The notes under the pieces are model-generated. The model saw only the letters and a program-made list of their open reading frames with translations, was not told the DNA's origin and ran no database searches. A program made the translations under genes and the position numbers. A DNA stretch of 64,000 nucleotides from Tanypteryx hageni (Eukaryota > Arthropoda > Insecta > Odonata > Petaluridae): positions 9,087,654-9,151,653 of the forward strand of contig CM054115.1 of the NCBI GenBank assembly GCA_028673005.1. Direction: 5' to 3'. Below are positions 10,446-24,000 of this stretch, piece after piece. The first letter of the stretch is position 1. Each line of letters begins with the position of its first letter.

Positions 10446-13400
10446 GTGTGTAATGCATTGTTGCGAATTCTCTAAAGAATGAAAGTAATTCTATATATAA
10501 TAAAACTTTACATAGGGTGATGTCGTTCGAACGCTGAAAGCTAATGGGGCTCCTGAGATGGATGTGAAAATAGCTGTTGCTGAATTGAAGATTCGAAAAA
10601 AAAAATTGGAAGATAAAGAGTTGTCGTTAGCTCCATCATCTGCAACATTTGATAGAGCAAAAATGGAAGATTTACTTAAACGGCGATTTTTTTTCGACCA
10701 ATCTTTTGCTATCTATGGAGGTTGGTTATTAAATTTGATATAGCTGTAGTGTGCAAATTATTTCTCTTATCCAATTTTATATCCATCCCAGGTATTACTG
10801 GGCAGTATGACTTTGGTCCAATGGGATGTGCCCTGAAGGCCAATATTTTGCATGCTTGGAGAAATTTTTTCATTCTGGAAGAGCAGATGCTTGAAGTTGA
10901 TTGTTCTGTGTTGACACCCGAACCCGTTTTGAAGTAAGTACTGTGTTACGTAGAAATATTTTTTATTAACGAAAACAAAACGATTTCTGGAGATGAGAAA
11001 TCTGGGACATAATCTAACATGACCGGACGGCTAGTCTTTTATTTTTTGTTTTAATATACATTATTTCTATTCCTTTCCATTTTATACATTTATAAAAACA
11101 ACAAAAATATTATGGGGACGAGGAGACGGAGATGGTTGTCAAAAAATTTCTAAAATAGTAAACATGAAGTATTTTTAATATATCAATACAATACCAAATC
11201 AGTACAATATACAAAAATCTTACATTTTATTCAACCATTTATATTTGTCGCTAGACAACTTGATCCACAAACTTTTTATCATTTTTGATTTTAGCATCAT
11301 ATTTTTCACAACTCAAATCAATATTAATTTTACAGAGTAATATCACTTGTACTGTCTAGGGACCACAAGTTATTCATAATCGAAAAAGGTCACTACTGGA
11401 GCTGATGTTCTGGGTAAAAAAATACGTATTCAATAACTTTCATTAGATTGACTATTGAAATGTTCTGTTTGAGAAGTTCAAATTTAGTTCCCTTCTCATC
11501 CCAATTTCTCTTTCTGTCATAGTGAAACATAAATTGCTCTGCTAAACTTACTTCATTGAAAATATTGTCGATATCAATTAAATACTTTCCATATCTTTGA
11601 TTAATATTTTGTGCTGTTTCTTCAACCTTGTGCCAATTATATGTGCTATTTACCCAATTTAATGATTTTGCTTCTTCGAAACTGTTTTTCCCACAACGAT
11701 GTGTATGATAAGCATCTAACATAAAAAGCGTCAAATTCTTTGATTATAGTTTTAGAAATCGAATTTCCTTAGTAAAATTTTAGCCTCTTGTGGGATGGAG
11801 GAGTTATCCTCGCATTCTTACAAATTAATTTTTAAATTTCGTAGTTCACAAGCTACGTTTCTTGCACTAGCGTTTGTTTTTTCTATATTTACTATTGTTT
11901 TATTAAGTGCACTTAGCTGTCCGAGAACAAATCGCAAATACACTTATCCATACGAGTTTTCAGAATTTTTTAAATTATTAGTGGTTATTGTTCTTGTGAA
12001 TCGAAATAGTTTTTTAGACCTCCAAACATATCGAGAAACCTTTCAAATCCACTAAAATGGAAAGAAATCTCATGTTGCCATGTTTGAAGACCTTTTTGTA
12101 CACAATTTCTGTGAATTCCCAATTTCTTTTTAGTTGAGTTACATGAAGTGTATATGTGGAAATATTTATAAATCTTTACTGCAAGGTCTTCTTTATCATT
12201 CGGTAGAATATCAACAGCATTTTAGATGAAGTTGTGTTCTATATGTGCTGCACAGCCAATTCCAATGATATTTCTACCAATTTTGCTTTTCAATCGATGC
12301 AATACATTGTTTTCACCCTTTCTTTTCACACCTCCGAACTTTGTTTTGCAATTATCACCACAAAATCCTACAATTTTATTCATGAGATGATGTTCTTTTA
12401 TTGAAGAAACAAGGTAATATAAGTCAGTATTTCTGATGTTTCTCCTAGGACTCTGTTAAAGTCAAGCACTTTTATCTTTAAACCTGCCTGTGAAAGAAAA
12501 TAGCACATTATCACTGAAACTACTTTTATGACCTTTCTGTTGGAAGTGTCAGTTGTAACACTCACAATGTTGGATTTATCAAACTCTTCATGTAACTCTT
12601 CAATACACATTGGCATGGTTACATTTAAACCACAGATTCACATTTTGTTTGAGCAACACCAAACTTAGATTAAAAAATATTGAAATCATTTTGCTAGCAC
12701 AATCTGATGTTTTAAAACTTAATCCATGAATAGCAGTGTGATATGCAAAAGTGGTTTCTTTTGCTGCAGCAATACAACCTTCAGCATTTGAATCATTTTT
12801 CTCAAAAAATTATACAATTGTAGAAAGATTTGAGGTTTTCCCGGCGAATGGCTGCAATGAAGTTTTCTCGGGTTTCTAGCTGGGTGGTGATTTGGTTTCA
12901 CAACATTTCGATGGCTGTCTGTGCCATCATCCTCAGGGTATCTGAGATGCCGTGACTGTGATCATCCGGGATTTATATTCAAGTGGCCACTCTTCGACTT
13001 TCCGCTCATTGGCTGATGGTTCTGCCAATCAGCGTGCTGTTGTGCTAGCCGTGCAATAGTGGGGTCCCATGCCTTGCTCAGGTTGAAACCGGTGTCTCTA
13101 TTGAAATTATGTGGGGTCAGTCAGATCGCGATGGCTTCTTTCACTAGATGGTCCCAGTATCCATGGCCTCTGGTTACTAGGCTCACGTCATCAGGTCTGA
13201 ATGGTTTTCCCTGTCTGTCCAATTTAATGCTTCCTGCACTCGCATAGAATGGAGTACACGCCCGGTGTCCTCAAACCGACGTTATCTTTCAGTTTTCTGA
13301 GGAGGCCCCTGATCTTGGTAGGCGGTTTGTGTATTGTTCTAATCCCGTGCATGGCCAGTATTCGAGAGATCCTTCCTGATACTGTTGAGGCATACAGGAG

Positions 13401-16400
13401 GCAAGCCATGGCCTTTGGTTTATCCTCAATTTTGGCGTGCGTCACAATCGGATTTTCTGCCCTTTTCAGGGCCCTCTGGATATCCGTCTCCTCATAGCCA
13501 TTTTGTCGGAAAGTTCGACGTAGGTGACTTACCTCCATTTTGAAGCTTTCTCTGTCTGATATGGCCTTTCCTTGATGTATTAAGGTCATGAGGACCACCT
13601 TCCACTGGGCTGGATGATTGTGGCTCCTTCCGTTGAGATACAAATCAATGTGGGTGGACTTTCTGTAGACACAGTGCCCCAGCTTCCCATCCGGTTTCCA
13701 TTGTATCTGTATGTCTAAGAAGAGCAGGCGGCCGTCCTTCTCTAACTCCATAGTGAATTATATGTTCGGATGCTGCATGTTGAGGTGATTCAAAAATTCA
13801 ATTAATGCCCCTTCCCTATGCTGCCAAATGATGAAAGTGTCATTGACATATCAGTAGAAGCATTTGGGGCGCCGAGGTGCCATGACGAGGGCTTTTCGTT
13901 CGAATTTTTCCATGTAGAAATTTGCGACGGCCGGGGAGAGTGGGGATCCCATAGCTACACAGTTCGTTTGCTCATAATACTTCCCATCGTACAGGAAATA
14001 TGAGGAAGTTAAGGCAAGGCAGAATAGGTCTATAATTGCGTCATCAAAATGGGGCTCCAGTTATTTTAGAGTGTCTCCCACGGGGACCCTCATGAAGAGC
14101 GACACTAGATCGAAGCTCACCAGGATGTCGTTGGCATTGACCCTAAGCTTGGATAGGGTTTTGATGAAATCCGTGGAGTTTTTCACATGGTGTTTGGACT
14201 TCCCCACTAGTGGACTAAGCAGGTTCGCCAGGAATTTGGCCAGAGGATATGTTGGCGAACTTAAGGCGCTAACAATCGGTCTCACTTGGTGTGTTGTTGT
14301 CAAAAATAACGAAACTGGGAAATCATGAATCAAGAGTGCTAGATAACATTTCTGGAGAACTATTCAACATGACACTAAATAACAATAAGTTACCTGATGA
14401 ATGGAAATTGGTTATGGTTATGCCAATTTACAAGAATGGAAATAAGACAAATGTGGAAAATTATAGACCTGTTTGTCTAACATTGGTCATGTGCAAGATA
14501 ATGGAAAAAATCATCACAGACTATCTTTGCGATTACTGGGACAAGCACAACTGGCTATTCAAGAATCACCATGGATTTTGAGTGGGTTATTCATGTGAGA
14601 CTCGTCTATTAGCTCTATGCCAAGATGTCGCTGGAGCATTGGATGACAGAGAAAAAATTGATGCTGTAATATTTGATTTTGCTAAAGCTTTCAATTCTGT
14701 TCCACATGATAAACTGATTGAAAAAGTAGTAACTATGAAGATTGATCGTAGGGTGGTGTTCTTGATTAATGATGTTCTTGAAGGTAGAAAAGAGTCGGAA
14801 TAGGAGAAAAATTCTCCCGGGTGCCAAGTTACCACAGGAGCACTCCAGGAAAATGTAATTGGCCCATTACTATTTTTAATTTATATTAATGATCACCCTA
14901 ATATAATCCAGTCAGAAATAAGGTTATTTGCATATGATTGTATTATTTATAGATGAATTACAAGCGTAGTTGATCAAAAAGTGCTTCAAAATGACTTAGA
15001 TAAAGTGACTGATTGGATTAATAGAAGTAAAATAAGCATAAATATTAGTAAAAGTAGACATGTGACATTAACAAAGAAAATATACTGGTATAATAACATT
15101 TATACAATTAACGGAGAGCTGTTACCTCAGTCGGACCAATGCAAGTACTTGGGTGTAACCATGACTAAAGACTTAGGATGAGGTTTGCACATTGAAAAAA
15201 TTGTTGCCAAAACTTACAAGAACAGCAGAATTGCAGCATAATATCACCTAATGATACACAATCTAAAATTGCATACATACTGTCAGTGAACACTTTCGTG
15301 TAATCACAATTATTCAGAATCAATCAAAATAAAAAAAGGGGTTAGGTGGAAGATGGGACTTCCTAGTCTCAATCTCGCCTCAAAGGCCATATCTAATCTA
15401 ATATAGTTTCTTTCAATTATCTCAAATAAACATAAACGTTTGTTTCCTTGGGAATAGTTATTTAAAACAAACATTGGAAAAAATTGTAATCTTCCTGGGT
15501 TATAGCAAAGCCACAAGTTTCTAAATGAGAAGGCTTCGTATCTGGGCAAAGATGGAAAATAAACAGATAGTGTGTCTAAAGAAATATTGTAAAATTAGTG
15601 CGTAATTTCTGCAATCATTTTATTACTGTATAAAGATTGAAATTATAAGCTGAAAGCTAATCAATTTGGGGGAGAAGGGCTCCAAAAAGTCCTCCTTAGG
15701 AGCTATAGGAGTTGATGGCCTGTAGTAGCACCAGAAATCTATTAGTAATAATAAGGGAGGAATGCGTAGATCAAATTTTGTGAGGAATATTGTTGTAAAA
15801 AAGGAGATGCTTGAAAAGAGATGGTAAGAGAAAGGAATATTTAATTTTCTTGAAGGTAATTGATACAAGAAGATGAAGAGAAAGATTAGGTTGAGTGAGC
15901 CTTAAACCTTTTGATAAGTGGAAATTTCATGTTGTTTCACCATACTATATATGTATTTTAATTACCTTTGTGACCCTCTTGGTATGACAATGAATTTGAG
16001 TTACATCTTACATTTGGTGACAAAGCAATTCCATTCCTTTTCTGATGATAAAGACAGCAAATCAAGGAAAATTTTTTATTAAGAAAATAATGAGTCACAT
16101 AGCATCTTATATCTGAGACAAGCCTGTACATTCATAAATTTGCATGCTTTATGATTTTAGAAATTTTATTTTAATTTTATGCTCTAATTTGCAGGGCTTC
16201 TGGTCACGTAGACCGCTTTGCAGATTTGATGGTGAAGGATGTTGTCAGTGGAGAGTGCTTCCGTTTGGATCATTTGATTAAAGCTCATTTGGAGAAGGTT
16301 GCCTCTGACAAAAAGACTTTGGATGCTACTAGAAAAGAGTGTCAAGATATAATTGTCAGAGTAAGAATCTTAGGCTTTCATCAGTTAACTGGAAAATAAA

Positions 16401-19400
16401 TAATTTGGACAATATACAAGCTGTAAAAAAATATTTTTAATACTATAGAAAATTAGGTGATTGTAACTCTAGCAGCCACAAAATGGTCAGAAATATATTT
16501 CTTCTAAAAATAGCTTTCCTCAGTGATGTTTGCCGATTTTAGAAGAGTTGTGTGTTGCATTTTTTCTCATTAAAAAAATTTGGGCCATGATCTTTGTAAG
16601 TTAATGATGCAAAATGTTGTAGGTGAGAGAAAGAGTATTTCACATCTGAGAAAGAAGTTTGGAGTGGAATGGTTTATGGTAGGAGCTGGGAAGTGTAGCA
16701 GTGGAGTTGAGTAAGTTGAGGCAAGCTGTCCATAAGTTCCATGTTTTTCTGAGTCGGGATAGCTATGCAAAAAAAGTTCAAAATCTAGCAAAAAAACCGG
16801 CTGTGTGTGTAATACATAGGAAAACTAAATACAGTAAAACTTCGCTGAACGCGGGGGTTAGGTTCTACAAGGGTGTCGCGTTGCACGAATCCGCATTGGA
16901 GGAATCGTTAGTCTTATGGGAATAAAAGGGTTCCGTTCCGAGTTCGGAAAAATGTACTCCTTTAAGGCGTTTTTTCAATAATAATGACATAGTTTGTTTA
17001 TATTTCCTTGAAAAAAGATTATAAACATCGCATCAACTAATTATATACAGTAGTATTGCGTTTAAAAAAATATTTATTAAAAAATTAAAATTAAATTCTC
17101 CTGTAATTTTACACTAGGCAGACATTCACTTTTATAGTTTTCCCTTTATACCTGGAAATGCTTGCTTAAATACGACACTTTCATCGCTCGCAGTGATAAA
17201 TATTGAGAAACAAGTTTTGAAATATTTTAACTTAATGTTCACAGAACTGAAACAATACATATTAAAAACTTGTTGATTAATATCGACAGCGAATCCAACG
17301 ATCGGTCCTCAGCTATGCCGGATTGGCCTCTGCACAGATGCATAACACTAGCGGCACTACCGGCAGTTGTTTACACTCACTGAAACGGTACATACTGGCA
17401 TTACTTTTTGCGTAATTTTTATTTATCGCTAGAAATATTTTATTGAAAATTTAATGAAATATTTTAACGAAGTTACAGTGAAACTCGCCAAGGTTAATTA
17501 GATGGTCAGCTCTTGGTCTTGTGATTTCGATATGCTCGGACCTTGACTGGAAGAATTTCGTGATAGGCATCTGTTTGGACTTTTTAACTCCCTATGAAGT
17601 TCTACGTAGGGAGCTAAAGCTGATTCTAGGCTCCTCTTGAACTTGAGGCTTATTTCTACTGAAGGATCAAATTCCAGTGGTGCTTCTTTTAAATCTTCTG
17701 CCTGCTTCAAAAACTTCTCCAAAATTTTTGCTGTTAACTTTGGCTTCTCAGGCTCCGAATCGTTCTCTTCTTTTTTGCCTTCACTTGAATTTTGTGTCAC
17801 CATATCTAATTCACCAACGGTTAGTTCCTCTGCATGGGACTCTAACAATTCTTCCACATCACTTTCTTCCATGTCTTCAAAGCCTTCACCCCCGATGTGT
17901 CTTGCGATATTAATTATTTCCCTAACGTCCTCCGTATTATCAGGAAAACCTCGGAAGTCACGAACGATATCAAGCCAAAGAGTTTTCCAGCAAAGGTTCA
18001 TTGTTTCACTTCTCACTTCATCCCTTTATTATTTCAATGGCCTTCGAAATATCAATTTTTTTCCAGCAATCGCTAACTCCTAAGGATGGATTTGTCTCCA
18101 TCAGTGAAAGAATGTTAGCGAAACTTCTGCGGATGTAATACGACTTAAAGGCTGCAATAACACCCTGGTCCAAGGGCTACAGAAGTGAAGTTGTATTAGG
18201 TGGTAAGAACTCAACTTCAATTTCAGGATGGGCCTCAGCAAGAGATTTCGGATGACCTGGTGCATTATCCACTACGAGGAGCACCCTAGTTGCAAGATTT
18301 TTTTCCTTCAGGTACTTTTTCACTTCACGAACGAAGCAATTCTCAAACCAATCCTCAAAAAGTCTTGCAGTAACCCGAGCTTTGCTGTTACTCCTCCAAA
18401 ATACAGGGAGCGAACTTTTGGTCTTGCCCTTCAGTGCCCTCGGATTTTCCACTCTATACACCAACATTGGTTTGCACTTAAAATCTCCTGCTGCATTTCC
18501 GAAAAATAGAAGGGTAAATCTGTCTTTCGTTACTTTAAAGCCAGGAGCCGACCGTTCGTCTTTAGCAATCCACGTTCGTTGTGGCATTTTTTTCTCCAAA
18601 ATAAACTCGTCTCATCGGCGTTAAAGACTTGCTCAGGTCGGTAATTTTTCCTTTCGGTGAGTTCACTGAATACATCTGGATATTTAGCTGCTGCTTCATG
18701 ATCGGCAGATGCAATTTCGCCAGCAATCTTCACATAATGAAGTTGAAATCGCTTCTTAAATCTATCAAACCATCCTCTGCTGGCTTGAAAAGTAAAGGCT
18801 CCTCGTTCTTCACCACTTTCTTGCGATTTTAAATGCTCATATATACTAAATATCTTCTCTCGAAATTTAGTTTACATGGACTGTGCGTCGAAACGAAGAA
18901 AAGAGAGACAGTATCCATACGAGTACAGCACCATTAAAGGAGAGCTGAACCGGTCGTTTAACGTATTCTTAATATAAAAAGAAAACAAAAAACACACTCA
19001 CGAGCTATATGCATTGATATAGGGGGGGAAGGTTGCAGCTCACAAAACAAATCAACAAAAGCCACAGGCTTACAATTAAAAAACTATAATTAATTAATAC
19101 GAAACACTTCGTAACACACACAAGAGCAAACACGCTTGCTTATGCTACGCTCCAAGTCACAGCCGAGGCAAGCGATTCCCCGTTGCATTCCCCTCCTTCC
19201 TTCCCATTGGGCTTACTTTGATTTTCTCGAATGTCTATCACCGTAGATCAAAACATGGGATATCTCGGTGGATGCTGACCGTCCAGAATTCATCTCGTCA
19301 ATACCTTAGTGATTCAGCCTTGGCAACCTCCGCAGTGAGTTTTGTGTGCGTTGCATCTTCGGGGAGAAAAGATATTTCCAGCGGAAATATTCCTGGGGGC

Positions 19401-20952
19401 TAAGAGATCCATCAGCGTTACTTATGTGACTTCTTTTTAACGACGGTAGTTAAGTGCTGAGTCTCACGTGACGTGAAAAACTGAAAAAAGGAACCTCATC
19501 TCCAGGTTGGAGTTGAAGATAAAAAAGCAGTTAAAAGCGCTGAATGATTTTTTATTGGGTGCCGACAGACTTAACACAACACTATAATCCTAGTACGATT
19601 TTTTCTTACTAATAATCTCTTCAGGGCAAACCTTTTATTGAAAATGGTCATTCAAGGAAATCGCGTAAAAGTGAATCACTTCCCGCGGTCGGTGAAGCTC
19701 ATCACGCATTTGAGTACCGTGTAAATTTGAATCCGCGTTGCGGGAAGCCGCGTTCGGCGAAGTTTTACTGTACTTACAAAGTGACTTAAAAATTTATTTC
19801 GAATTTTACATCCTTAAGCTAACAAATTCACAATATTTCCTCTCATTCTGTTTAAAGGGCTGAATGTATGTAATTCTGCTAAATTTCATTGCTAAAAATA
19901 AAATAATTTCAAGTTAAAACTTGTTTTAACATACAGTCAACAAAATGGGGAAGTATACTGCATAAATGGAATACACAGAGATTTCAAAGGTGTTCTTTAA
20001 GGGAAATAAGTTTGAAACAGTATCGAAAGATTCTAGAATTTTTATCTCCAAAATTATAACTCGTAATTATGTGGTCTCATGAACTTTTTTGTAGTAAATG
20101 TTGTCCTCTTAAATTTATTTAATTGTTTATGTAAAGTGGAAGTTCTCTCTCCTCGCTGGAGAATTCAAACTCGGCACTGCCATATCTACTAAACTGGAAT
20201 ACGTTGCGGAGAGCTCGGAAGAAAGAGAAAGATGCCAGCTCAGCGGTGAGCTACTGGGACAGGGGCTTGACTGTTTGTACAACGAAGGCATTCGCGCGTG
20301 GCAACACAGCACCCAAAGACTCAATGTATGAACAATGGAGGCCAGAGAGAGAATGAACTCTCGACGGGGGAGGTTCTGCCTACTTCATTCCTATTGGTTC
20401 CCGTAAGATCGCATGCAGGAAAGCTCTCTTCTTCGTTATCTCTCTCAGCCGCAAAGATATATGAAATGGTATAGGTGCACATTATCGATGGGAAAATACT
20501 ACTACTGCTATGTGATTTAATAATAATAAAAAATAGTAGAGAGTAGACTGTGAGCATCAATTTGCCATATAATATTAATGGCCGATTCACCGCATGTGGC
20601 GATGGACACTACTGTACTAGATAGTAAAAAATGTTCGCTGTTTGTGTGACCTTGAATGCCATCTATAACACTGCAGAAGAAACTGAAAAATCGGTGAGAG
20701 CATCAGGGAGACTTAATTGAGAAATGGGAGAGCGTCAGAATAGCCCTTTGTAGTAATGTGATATGTTCATATCATATAACAATAGTCATTAAATTAGAAA
20801 CCTATTTAACCCTTTAATGCTCACATATCCTGGGGATAGTTTTTCATAGATGAATGGTGGCTATTTAGCCACTTTATATTAGGAAGAATATTGAACATTT
20901 AATGGATACTGAATAGTATCCTGAATACTGATAGTGGCTAAATATTTAGACA

Positions 20953-21003
<51 letters not shown>

Positions 21004-24000
21004 TATTTTTTAACTTTGTAAAAGATTGGTCAAAAATTACTTCTGTGCAATAATTTATACTTTATAAACAATTTGTATAAGAAACTTATCCAATTTAGCT
21101 GAAAAAGTGTGTGAGCACTCTGAGGAAAATGTGACGGCTAAATATTTAGCCACCAAGCATTAAAGAGTTCATAAATTACTTTGTCATATAATTATATTAC
21201 TAAGTTTATAAAGAGTTTGTTTACAATTATAAATTAACTTCAACAAATAAATTGCTCAGTTTCATATTGCATCAGCAAATGAAGCTCCCTTTTTTTTAGG
21301 CATTATTAACAAAAAGTAAAAAAGAATGCCTTATGGTCAGGTTGTGTCCGTCCGTCCGCATGTTTCATCTGCAAAACTACTGGGTGGATGTTGATGAAAT
21401 TTTTATATTTAGGACATAAGGGCAAATAAATTAAGAAAATGAGATAAATGCAACACGTAGCCTAATCAGGAGTGTCATTTTACTGGTGACAAAAAATGAA
21501 CGTCTCTTTATATCTCGTAAAATATCACTTATAAGAAAAAGGTCTTCAAACAAAATTTGTAGAACTAGTCAAATAGCATGTTTTATCCATTACATTTTTA
21601 TGGAAGGAGTAGTCATTTTCAAGTAAATCAAATGAGAAAATCATAATTCACTTTGAACTTGGAGGAATTTTTCTCATGTTTTTTATTTAATTGTTGTCAA
21701 CAAAAGCAATCTTTGTGGCAACTGAAGTGAACAATATCTGCTGTAAATAATTAATTTAATTTTCTTTTGTGTGCATGCAACATTTGTTAAATGAAGGGAA
21801 ATGGATAATATACGACGAAGAAATTAACGTAAATATGTCTATTTTCTTTACATATACAGCGTTTGTAAGTGAAAATAAATGGGTAATTTATGACGAAGGA
21901 ATGAACATGAACATAAAGTTATGTTACTAGAGGAGAAGGTCCGAATATGGGCTACCGCTTTCTTATTTGTATATTACTCAAAGATAGATTTATGAAACAT
22001 TAAAGTAAAAACATGAATCAATAGCAAATTTATCTGACTACAAGCCATGTAGTTAAAATTTCCTAAAATGACCATTAAAAACAGAACAGATTTTTCTGAA
22101 AAAGGTCAAACTCGTCCTACCGAGAAAGGCAGGTCCGAATATGGGCTACCATCAGAAATTTCAAAAAAATAGGAAGAAAAAATGTTATAAATCTATATAT
22201 TGAACATATAAATACAGATAAAAAGGAAATAATAAAAAAATATACGTAATTTGTGAGAAATGATGTCGTACAAAAATTAAGGTAATAATATCATTAAATG
22301 TAAACATTATCGGCAAAAATCACAGACATATGCATCTGTTTCCATCCCAGTGCATTTATTGTGAGCCCACAAGGCACATGAAATGAACTGTACCCACAGC
22401 TCTCCTCTTCTATCCTCAGAGAAGAGGCCAGAACAGAAAAGACAATATGCATCAACAGAATCCGGATTGAGTTGTCCCAAAATCACTATCTTGATCATCA
22501 GGGTTGAAGATACTAGCAGGATCATCATCCTCAGATTCACTTGATGATGGCTGTCTTCGAATTTGTTTCCTTTCTGTTCCATGACTCCTAAAACTAAGTT
22601 GTTTCTTTGCCTTAGTGTTTTGAGCGTCACAACTTTTGAGAGATTTTTTTACAGAATCTGATAGTTGATCCTTGTAAGGTGATGCAGTGATGATAGAGGC
22701 TCCCGTTGCCTTACGTCCACTGTTTGAAGTTCTCCTTTTTATTTTTGGTGCGGGGTGTGTCATATGAAGATACAGTTGGTGAAATTGGACTCAAAGGACC
22801 AGGAACAGGTTCTAGAGTGTCTGGAACGCTTGAGTGGAATATTGGCAAAGGCTGTGGAGGCTTTTCAAAACATAAAGGACCTGGATTATTGCATGTCTTT
22901 GCTTCTTGTTCAGCTGTAATGAAGTCAGCATCCGAGAAAATGTTGATGTCTAAAGGATAAATTCTGGTGACACGGAAATCATTCACAGCGACTTTACCTG
23001 TTTGGACTTTCAAATAGACTTTCCCAAACAAGTGTGTGATGTCGAATGGACTAAGGCTTCGATCATTATGATGTGTCCACATCCTTATCTCTTGACTAGT
23101 ATGTCTTGAGTGGTCCCATGAATGTTTTGTCTAGCAGTTGTAATTTATGTGTACAGTGTGGTGGTAAAGATATGATTAACACAATTCCTCCAGGCTATAA
23201 GACTACATCCAGATTTCTTGTGTGGCTATAATGGCTATCTAAAATTAACAAGACAGGTGATTCTTTGGTTGGTTTAACTTTATCAATGAAATTATGAAAC
23301 CACTGGGTACACAGATTAGTCTACCCAGCCGGAAGGATAAACAGCACCCATTGCACCAAGGGGAGCACCTCTCATGAGCTTATTATTCATATTTTTGTGG
23401 GGTAAATAAGCATTTGGGAGAGGAAATGTCCAGAAGCACTCCTTGACACAATGACAATCATCAAGGTGCCCTTTTCAGCTGCCATCAATGCCACAATTTG
23501 TCTTTTACCTTTCCTTCCTATTACTTTCACCATTTTGCATTGCACTACTGTTAAGCCTGTCTCATCAACATTGTAGATGCGATCGGGAGGGATAATGTGC
23601 CTTTTCATATTCTGCTTGCAACAGGTTGAAAAATTCATGAACGTTTCGTCAGTTAAATCCTGCCGCTCTAGCGAATGATGTTCCACAGGGTTTATGAATC
23701 GACAACGTAGATTTGTGGCATTCTAAAAAGCCATCCACCCATGATCTTCCAGCCAACATTGATGCCCCAAAAGGGTGTTTGATGCCATTGCTTAACCTCT
23801 TAAGTGGGTATGATGAATATATTCATCACGTATTTTTTGCGTAAAACGTAATGGGAAAGACTATTATAATCGTCCTATAACATTCTTCGTCGAGTTAGTT
23901 CCTTCTTGGTCTATAGGTGGCAGATCCATGCAGTATATGGGAAAAATAGCATAGGATGTGAGTCTCTACGAAACTATCTCTTCGTGGAAACTCGTGGTCA

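Noticed and set aside
17637..18083. 148-residue Ser-rich frame
   Set aside because: Antisense of the acidic C-terminus of the Tigger transposase, which naturally gives Ser/Phe-rich text.
22706..22960. Plus-strand frame opposite the pogo transposase
   Set aside because: Shadow of the minus-strand coding sequence; no domain.
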